In this document: positions 60,801 through 64,000 of the stretch, one piece after another
Layout of the letters: each line of letters begins with the position of its first letter
Numbering within the stretch: position 1 is the stretch's first letter
The notes under the pieces: generated by a model
The model's database searches: none
The model's input: only the letters and a program-made list of their open reading frames with translations
What the model was told of the DNA's origin: nothing
Translations under genes and position numbers: made by a program
Assembly: GCA_937958185.1 (NCBI GenBank)
Contig: CALFFN010000006.1
Coordinates: forward strand, 62,001-126,000
DNA: 64,000 nt
Direction of reading: 5' to 3'
Origin: an uncultured Neglectibacter sp.
GTDB taxonomy: Bacteria > Bacillota > Clostridia > Oscillospirales > Acutalibacteraceae

Positions 60801-62721
60801 CCAGCTCGCTGACGTTCTCCACCTCACTGCCGTCCTCATTCAGCTTCGCGGACAGCGGCGCCCAGGACTTGTAATCGCAGAATCCGTGAGTCTCGGGCGT
60901 GTAGCCCTGCAGCATATTCAGCACTTCTGCGGTGGTATGCATCGTATTGGGAACCTTGTCGGTGGGCAGGTAGTACATGCTGTAGCTGTACTGTTTGATG
61001 CCGGAACCGCCATGGTCATCGGAACCGCCGATCTCGATCTTTACCTGTGCGCTGCCGTCATCGGAGGTGCCGCCAACCACAGTGGCGGACCCCAGATCCA
61101 GATTCTTTTCCACACCGCCGCTGGTCGCCTTGACTGTAGGGGCAGAGGGCGCGCCGGCGTCAATGGTAAAGCAGTCGGAATACATCACAGAGGTGTATCC
61201 TGTGTAAAGGTCGGTTATCACCAGCTTGAACGCGCAGGTCGTGCTGTTGATTTCATTGGTGCTGGCATAATCGTTGATATCATGCAACGAGCTGGGCACC
61301 GTAAAGTTCAGCCAGTTATTGGTGAACGCGTTGGAAACCTCGCCCGTTTCCTGATTCGTCATCGTCTTTGTAATGGAGGCGTTGGTGCCATCGCTGTTTT
61401 TCTGGATACGGTACCACTTGGAGTGATCCTCCAACACGACCTCCTCGCTATTGGCAGGCTGAACCTCCTGGAACACGCGGTTGTTTGTGAAGTAAATCTC
61501 CGCTTTCATAGCGGGACCTGTATATTCCATTCCGTCAATGCCAGTATAGGTCTCTCCTACAGCATTGGCATCGTTGAAGGTCGACCGCATGGACAGATTC
61601 ATCTTATCCTTGCCGCCCTGATAGACCTTTGTCACGCCGCCGATATTGAATGAGTTTATGATCGGCTTCCGATAGGTAAAGGTCAATTCGGAGGTGTATT
61701 TGGGCGTGCTTTTCTTACCGTCCGTTGCTATAACGCCGCGAACGTTATAGGTCACGCCGGATTTCAGCTCATCAATGGTCATATGTATGGGCTGGGAGAT
61801 GTCCACGTCCGCCAGCTCATAATGGTTCGTATAAGTTGTGGCGACAGAGGAGGTCCACACCTCGGTGCTCTCCTTGACCTGATAGCCCACATCGACCTGC
61901 TTGCCGATATTGGCATAATTTTTGTCATCCTTGGGATCCAGCGTAGTGGCCTTTTGGGTCAGGTACAGGTCAAACTCCGCCTTGCCGTTCGCCGTATCGG
62001 GAGACTCGACCAGAAGACCGGCCGCCTCAGTGTCGTCCGGCACATCGTCTTCATATTTGCTGTCATAGCTGGCAGCGTAGTCGGACTTGTAGTCCATGAC
62101 AGCGCTGTCTTCATCAGTCCTGCCTTCGGCATAGTTATAGAACAGCAGCTTACAGCTGTAATTTTTGTAAGGCTTCGTAATCAGAGTTTCCTGCCATCCC
62201 CAGTATGACCGGGTATATGCCTCGATCGTAATGGTGCCTTCCGCGTAAGACTGATTCTTATTGGGGTTGTACACTGCACTCAGCGAAGACATAATGCTGT
62301 TAAAGGTCGACGCATCCAGAGGAGTGCCTGTAGGAACTGTGTACTTCAATCTCAGGCTGCTGCCCGTATCCTCAAGCCATCTCCAGCGCTTGGGGTCAGG
62401 ATCATTCAAAAGCAGTTGAACGGGTGAGTCTCCCTGTTCACTGCCAATATTTGTAGAGGAAATGATCAGCGCATAGACCTGGGACATATCATTTCCACCC
62501 ACAAACACCTTGTCTGACTGGAAGTTTATGGTTTCAGACAGTGAAGCGGTCACCATACCGTTCCGCTGATCCTTCCCGGCAACCTTTATGGAAAATCTTG
62601 CACTGGCAGCAAATGCGGTAACGCTGCCAACTGTTGCAAACAAAATTGCCAGTAACAGTGAAATGATAATGGTCCTGCTTCGACGGCTTCCTTTCCTGAA
62701 TTTAGCTTTCATCTTACCCAT
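48853..62721 (-). CDS. Giant secreted multidomain protein (4,622 residues) with Fn3/Ig-like modules and C-terminal type I dockerin
   Basis: Start 62721 has AAAAGGAGGT nine bases upstream and opens a long signal peptide (about 39 residues: basic RKGSRRSR, then IIISLLLAILFATVGSVTAFA). Fn3-like and Ig-like modules fill much of the chain, for example KYQYTTDGGKTWIDM and YTVQVRAIDLAGNE near residue 2,430, and Fn3 modules near 3,030-3,380. A region of about 850-1,650 has no recognised family and includes a cysteine cluster (WKCTWGTDSSCTGACHSG) and lectin-like beta-rich sequence. Bacterial repeat modules with G-x-V and NGS patterns lie near 2,660-2,900. The chain ends in a clear dockerin. It follows an SLH gene by 34 bases and precedes the 9,846-residue gene. 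It is probably a surface adhesin or scaffold held through dockerin-cohesin contact; no catalytic domain was recognised. Confidence 0.9.
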   Translation of the reverse strand: MGKMKAKFRKGSRRSRTIIISLLLAILFATVGSVTAFAASARFSIKVAGKDQRNGMVTASLSETINFQSDKVFVGGNDMSQVYALIISSTNIGSEQGDSPVQLLLNDPDPKRWRWLEDTGSSLRLKYTVPTGTPLDASTFNSIMSSLSAVYNPNKNQSYAEGTITIEAYTRSYWGWQETLITKPYKNYSCKLLFYNYAEGRTDEDSAVMDYKSDYAASYDSKYEDDVPDDTEAAGLLVESPDTANGKAEFDLYLTQKATTLDPKDDKNYANIGKQVDVGYQVKESTEVWTSSVATTYTNHYELADVDISQPIHMTIDELKSGVTYNVRGVIATDGKKSTPKYTSELTFTYRKPIINSFNIGGVTKVYQGGKDKMNLSMRSTFNDANAVGETYTGIDGMEYTGPAMKAEIYFTNNRVFQEVQPANSEEVVLEDHSKWYRIQKNSDGTNASITKTMTNQETGEVSNAFTNNWLNFTVPSSLHDINDYASTNEINSTTCAFKLVITDLYTGYTSVMYSDCFTIDAGAPSAPTVKATSGGVEKNLDLGSATVVGGTSDDGSAQVKIEIGGSDDHGGSGIKQYSYSMYYLPTDKVPNTMHTTAEVLNMLQGYTPETHGFCDYKSWAPLSAKLNEDGSEVENVSELVVSKDGYYRIIARAEDEAGFTSETVEGYFRVDLTPPTTPVVRLAKKEGGTYKPYDNRTYTDSNVWLFAWSEPQTGKSLSTFKYSTDGGLTWKDVRDITNTANKIVVLGNTSSAVSTYPEGSYTGSQNFVYQVGIGLSSEGLNDYVSVLVKAVDNLGNESMVSNPVVMRTIADAPKATSVLEHEGIEVALALGNTEMITSRLTQDLKNQAAYKINEKYYGTSGSATVGAANFNPWKYLLTLSHGSGRAGWKCTWGTDSSCTGACHSGTNCPYAKLQAMGYEMFTPEVVNVQGMSGANANNNSLFQWVRYDHTMHAEYATAGYTSSTVNRQAVTAAKPTNMEGNAKNPKDGLYISSKDRVIAINQIGPATGSKSAGTLSFASKEDNNGGTDSYTDIYNRYGGYPGRIFAWGSAGGYSDDKANYPSVTSIWAAGNQIRRIYHVMDLSYPSSTPASGYKTYNQSSSISNPLTTIGNAGYTTSAFRDWLFLYNDQPARKTIFFTVDDSTLVPHASDGYGFLFNTTIRQSKSGRGSATTGVSDGSWRISGYLFYIGNQYIDRYTAEAAGTGSQHTEGGAGLSGYRWYVMKIDDVNLEHFADGSVRGAALDGTSGYGKKNAKEGSPRWAETPLGQLATDGSSHFDGLVRWLMYGGDKTEGLNGNYWISSNQAQGSKLSYSGSNAPGINYGITQLAMSTGDVNTSSYVRNFVIQTEGKQAKFYVYNSGQCGTAGSKKTSAQLINLFESQVTEENPTGASSYSAGYRLINWNTQDSSTYVTDEETGARQVGVFYTPRPNVDGIQIGKKDAKLSGVHADTNCYGFGPLFGARGWSHWCYADTRVEMSNIVMQVNVARKLSEVVNEPQWGTGKAKFIANISDDSTDDFQDPVLSAQVQWRLFTDKAKFMGWGEYDNRKATLDFISRVEGDGTYISSETSSYDEITYTNQVAAAAEYITREYFDAFGFDANSSKPITQQVSEKVVGKGAVYSLDDIGNINFSVSPEKYNTSSANPDYPSGRWYIVHDTTGYPAAGSIGRSETYSDALELKITEPGRYTIYFAPDASKVKNNTLDANDPTCVFDFIVNTPPVALFSGFVDNAGNITIENSAYDPDVGLNSSDSASAPNGSQNTYTYTDQNGVKQTKSYNNIQLTGLTKTEWRWEILDKKDGKMYTVASNGWSTTNPGGTLANLTTGHITPAGKTLYGSGTIRLNTLPSGAVLTVYQRVTDTSTHRVAKYSGGNFVGYEYQAAGGMVSKVNQQNLTSGTTVTYAPLSAFSMSSPIIYDTAIDGTQNSQITITRKSKQTQKKNSYNVSWAIDLGSGYQNLLKSGNNYYLGSISTANLALRCTKAPVVNDSGEASGEWILNKKFLSGKIASGKSLTLQITETIKGLTQEDVLQGVTTEHNISDSSARAIYYSADKKAPSPQAVTSNTVSKVGSEEVVSEYQASNYLDVTGNDKFIQLTIGGSVDSEGEVAGYGFYFYDRDNSGTETAYYKLSNINGSGTLQTAANAKNALYRLGKNGGTVRIGKNAMKKTPNDSLNIAIFAYDNQTGVTTGPSTLVQNLTGANETARTKIEGIKLSVSKPMPPAVSVTNMLNQNVVRIGNDNGYFDSTGADTQNSDLSYYSATNVTVSFAPRKAKYSPSATGTGELVLDEARGQEYYQDYYKQADLTGVANVRYSVKYKETESESWWTKEQLEQAAMSEIVTDKVIPSAQTLTFTRDGVYEITASIVNGSGNVSATRTVKFTIDKTAPAGLQVSFANINGGTDYLSNSWSQGVKIVASGATDTNAITAKYQYTTDGGKTWIDMGMLTNPSTSVDITKSGKYTVQVRAIDLAGNETVFPQTVIVCVDTTAPVTNGPTLTASSTMRDIYDSYVISLKYDDADGKVYSILDGGEVNMLDKEVAVPIDQENSTATETVYGDVVFELHPAEGHIIGQVVYKGEDITDQVQQGANQDVYYLSIDRVSEDAVLSVTFPETELEPEVYRSVSRATFAMSSATAVTFNSLKPDQGISTAADEGEGSEPDGGESGETPEPGPGVEMYTVTANSASPRGKVALSAEEVLAGGKVTLTMTPNKGCRVKSVEVNGSMIDLKDIQKQDGANVYTYELTVLQDTAIWVDFETIPTRLVRVQYNTDCGEFVTLLSDNDSVMDQGNNTYRVPVNEEIYIHMGAKQGYGTKSLLVNGEAPADFAQGASTCPYTAPEWTEEGTDPGIDIKVEFDVITTLKRTYQVSVGASAEDGNPHGTIVAAGDDVRIPVNGARTFIITPELGYKVEHLYHSYTSADNGPETVDLAEGLQPMPGTSIRQYMYTLTNPVSDGSLEVIFERQTYTLKTSSNKGGMVGITPVGGVSMTLDRIPEGASVVITPTPQDGYRVQDLIITELINNNRVGRSVGAVTSYTLSNIHANIEVEVKFVRREISRTETTHMITAVANGIKDADDALASKPYRFCIADGPRENSQSHVSAWSEWSESNTCSYTEIRDQKTGTVYPLEPNQRYYVYVMARDRVGNESEPKLSTVYSMANMAAPLGAEALDDAGNSSTKSVALQIDPNGNPDGTEYLVYTSNSSSMTDMTIANADVNGGWAKLGADNRFIITGLTPGRWYHMQVVARNSDGIVSRMSDDVSSLMLSPAAPPMDSFWFEEQTSPNSPVILHWLEPSSEVTGIQIYRDGMFLAELPAGTLSYTDERNSFAADSIFKYSYAYVNSAGAGSTTTAISEEYYNAHYGSSYDEAKVEKMGNLITSTGYDQLFSETMTYPCYPDGCKEPVSASTPGGTDNSGTITVQMNYNALLSGRYQKYFLTLKAFEKEVDSEGEPVLGEDGKPIYHEVGIEKWDPTGTNRNGDGTQKWKETKVTQVMGETAARATWTNLSTLYEYNIYVEEIRSNGATSADNLGGQNGQGVEYSLGKEYVVNREGYYYRYAKDTTEPRLNTGSGSWTTEALLEYTKKNDVAGWDRPVNNNYITFNKSPSVKLATEADRYYDNDSEKVRTSTDGKQYLLVDNSMSSKTFHINVAAWDPDGAREESSVKPAVKGTISGVQGAAPEFAAGESMPKSEELATQRGNLYPVTFDGATLNTGVYNTLEMRASDSDTTTTQTTNDIRLVINRNVPSSSIVGSASKRIENKRAYSMDELVQVNAMVSSGNGSISLSKVALLVMPNEYQTALGSSDYDTLYQQLCVTGDATVVNKAKALLGTAATSPLYVNGSKLTEAGMNLAIARVAPPVTKYITITEEQYNSLLATVPDKVMKDVGSKTTYWLELNYALANSYCTWLQTGEGGKVVPNVELKPTDKENTYMMKLVTRFGGNPTSQTVDFVIKDAPSTQILSKKSFVWKDTAKEEYDYYQKEGYTVQQIIDKYHDCYVPGETTMEDPLEGYTKETSPAFTTKTVNGQTVYLVYKLIDSEGNVGNDFISGEVRTNLGVHKQFDEVGVVLVTDAGFDPNTTALPATAIDSKVYKNDNGREPIVESGDLRFGVNGLTPGVTYWLWSYYKLPGEERVYSRGHVALTTEGNFPMAQYGFTRGTYSYKEKDYPDGRYMSFNIGKLGSVDASATVRVTPVYYAADEYGTILRNEADEPIELTGDQLEAAKRTLFFSDGSLKPYETITFGTSTSKDVSMVLLDNEDQQGHMVVRLMLTIENSDAGYCYLTNGGDHTDIFIQDDESPVTSYILGVINEDADGEPFMEEISSNGALDHYEYQFAGLQVDYTQLTNLTLSYENRGTGDLEDIKVTVYDDREGKTVSSYFEAERPSETNLKQSLGGIGTVDIHPVANLEDGVYEGWVFLTAEHVEQPVKVKVRQVVGQSTLKGRIYITPEMMSLNVRTGVAKISIYDASTTSLQPDGTFDRPPVYTTESNEYGGEFEIPNILNKGSYSEGIYYVVVERDGFLTYNGRKYRQAPGRYTLKLGTTSATYTMNLRLIGGDVNGDQKVNDTDLNILISYYNRYSGMPDTDPAEEAIIKRCDFNQDGVVNALDRMFLLGNLGTTDADYPYESFLPIPADE
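48856..49095 (-). other. Type I dockerin module of the 4,622-residue protein
   Basis: The last 80 residues hold two calcium loops, GDVNGDQKVNDTDLNIL and CDFNQDGVVNALDRMFL, each followed by a short helix. Loop positions 1, 3, 5, 9 and 12 match the dockerin/EF-hand pattern. A linker of about 20 residues joins them. Dockerins bind cohesin modules on partner proteins. Confidence 0.9.
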
Positions 62722-62755
62722 GAAAACTATACCTCCTTTTCGTTCCGTTTGCCGC

Positions 62756-64000
62756 TTACGCGACGCCTGCTGCACGCAGGATATATGCATAAGCCCAATG
62801 TTCTTTCTTGATATCCGCAAAAGGACAGTAGGCATACTTCTGAATGTTGGTGCGTTCCAGCTCATTCAAAGCGTTTTTGGTGATCATTACGATCAGCTTG
62901 ATCGCTTCGGCTCTGGAAATGTTCCTGCCGGGACGGAAGGTCCCGTCAGGATAGCCATTGACTACGCCTGCTTCCGCCAGTGCTTCTACATAGCCGGCAT
63001 ACCAGGTGCCTGACTTCACGTCCCGGAAAGTGTCCCACTTGGTTGCGCGGAGATGGGTCGCTTCCGCCAGTATTTTTGCCGCTTCCGCTCTGGTGATGGG
63101 TCTATTGGGGCGGAAGCTGCCATCGGGATAGCCATTTACGATCTTAAGCTGCTTTGCATAAGCGATGGTATTGCTGTACCACTGGTTCCCAGGCACATCG
63201 GCAAAGGATCTGCCGTAGTTCTTATTGGCATCAAAGCCGCCCAGCGCCCGGACCACCATGGAAACAAACTCTGCTCTGGTCACATTCTGGTTGGGGCGGA
63301 CCGTCTTGTCTCCGTAACCCTCCAGGAACCTGGTGTCCGTAATATCCTTATACACCGCCGTGTAGGTAACGTCACTGAACACAGCGATCTTAGAAGCGTC
63401 TACCACCATCACGCCGTCGGAAGTCCAGCCCACAAAGCCGTATCCTTCCACTGTCTTGACGCCGGGGGGATTCTCCGGCGCACTGCCGGACACGATGGGA
63501 ATTGCGCTTTCTCCCACCAGCTTGCCGTACTCGCCGGCGTCAAAATACACCGTCACCCCGGTATTGTAGGGGCGGTGGACATTGACCTGCGCGTATTCGT
63601 ACACCCAGCGGGTCGGGTCCATGGTATAGCGGGTGTCGATCACCAGGCATTCCAGCAGAACCAGCTTATTCGTATAAAAGCTTTCCGGCTGCACGGTAAC
63701 CGTGGTGCTGTTATCGCTGCCATCTGTCTTCAGGACCAGGAACTGGCTGGGCGGTCTCTCGTTGCCCTCGCTGTCCAGCTCGCTGTCATAGGGGAGATAG
63801 TGTCCGCTTTCGTCCTTCTGGGGCAGCACCAGGTTCCACTGGATCGCTATGCCGCCGGTGTACACGTTACCGTACTGGTCATACACTGTGGGATAGACGT
63901 AATCCTCGATAGGCTCCTTGCTGCCGGTCATCACGAAGTCTCTGTGCGTGCGGGTAAGCTGTATGGAATAGGGGCGAAGGTCCTCCTGAACGATAGGCAC
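62756..64000 (-). CDS. SLH-domain surface protein, C-terminal part (N-terminus outside window)
   Basis: The frame is open to the window edge, so the true start lies beyond 64,000; 414 residues are visible. The first part includes one D-Q-Y-G Ig-like half-repeat (PTVYDQYGNVYTGGIAIQW), the same signature as in the giant protein downstream. A segment with GYGFVGWTSDG...YTAVYKD matches an InlB-type repeat. Three SLH modules end the protein, with canonical VTRAE, ITRAE and ISRAE motifs and GYPDGSFRPNRP/GYPDGTFRPGRN segments. SLH modules bind the secondary wall polymer, so this protein should be anchored at the surface. Its stop lies 34 bases before the start of the 4,622-residue protein, which implies an operon. 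Cohesin modules might lie in the unseen part. Confidence 0.88.
   Translation of the reverse strand: MPIVQEDLRPYSIQLTRTHRDFVMTGSKEPIEDYVYPTVYDQYGNVYTGGIAIQWNLVLPQKDESGHYLPYDSELDSEGNERPPSQFLVLKTDGSDNSTTVTVQPESFYTNKLVLLECLVIDTRYTMDPTRWVYEYAQVNVHRPYNTGVTVYFDAGEYGKLVGESAIPIVSGSAPENPPGVKTVEGYGFVGWTSDGVMVVDASKIAVFSDVTYTAVYKDITDTRFLEGYGDKTVRPNQNVTRAEFVSMVVRALGGFDANKNYGRSFADVPGNQWYSNTIAYAKQLKIVNGYPDGSFRPNRPITRAEAAKILAEATHLRATKWDTFRDVKSGTWYAGYVEALAEAGVVNGYPDGTFRPGRNISRAEAIKLIVMITKNALNELERTNIQKYAYCPFADIKKEHWAYAYILRAAGVA
62759..63337 (-). other. Three SLH modules of the partial surface protein
   Basis: The last 193 residues hold three S-layer homology modules. Each has a TRAE-type motif (TRAE, TRAE, SRAE) and the usual aromatic segments (WYSNTIAYAKQLKIVNGYPD, WYAGYVEALAEAGVVNGYPD, HWAYAYILRAAGVA). 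Confidence 0.93.

Overview
The window looks like part of a chromosome from a Gram-positive gut-type Clostridia bacterium, most likely Oscillospirales. The evidence is indirect: strong purine-rich Shine-Dalgarno sites (one is a full AAAGGAGGTGA), near-consensus sigma-A promoters, rho-independent terminators, S-layer homology (SLH) and dockerin modules, and a moderately GC-rich composition. No rRNA, tRNA, insertion sequence, prophage or CRISPR array was seen. The genus cannot be named from the sequence alone.

Region 1 (about 1-15,000) is a set of compact metabolic and housekeeping units, almost all on the minus strand. It starts with the C-terminal part of a GH3 glycosidase (plus strand). Then come a small zinc-ribbon protein with its own consensus promoter, an L-fucose/L-arabinose isomerase-family protein, and a tandem pair of MATE transporters. 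Next is a three-gene unit (SpoU RNA methyltransferase, metallophosphoesterase, membrane-anchored alpha/beta hydrolase). A four-gene unit follows (zinc alcohol/polyol dehydrogenase, SpoU RNA methyltransferase, sugar-phosphate isomerase/epimerase-like TIM barrel, GH2 glycosidase). A BlaI/MecI-type repressor diverges from this last unit on the plus strand. Visible terminators and promoters separate the units, and the sugar genes suggest use of oligosaccharides or glycoside-derived sugars.

Region 2 (15,030-64,000) is a minus-strand cluster of four secreted, very large proteins. In transcription order they are: (i) the C-terminal part of a protein ending in three SLH modules, (ii) a 4,622-residue multidomain protein ending in a clear type I dockerin, (iii) a 9,846-residue protein made mainly of about 80 Ig-like half-repeats marked by a D-Q-Y/F-G motif and ending in a dockerin-like module, and (iv) a 1,287-residue protein with Ig-like modules and three C-terminal SLH modules. 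The N-terminal regions of (iii) and (iv) have a cohesin-like pattern, and the D-Q-Y-G motif also occurs in (i). My inference is a surface assembly: SLH proteins anchored in the wall, with giant fibre-like or scaffold proteins attached through dockerin-type contacts. No cellulase sits beside them, so this need not be a cellulosome. It may be an adhesion or cell-surface fibre system.

The most unusual items are the 29.5-kb gene, the four-gene surface cluster, a 340-bp leader before the 29.5-kb gene with long mutually exclusive stems, and a possible three-way-junction RNA behind the BlaI-like gene.
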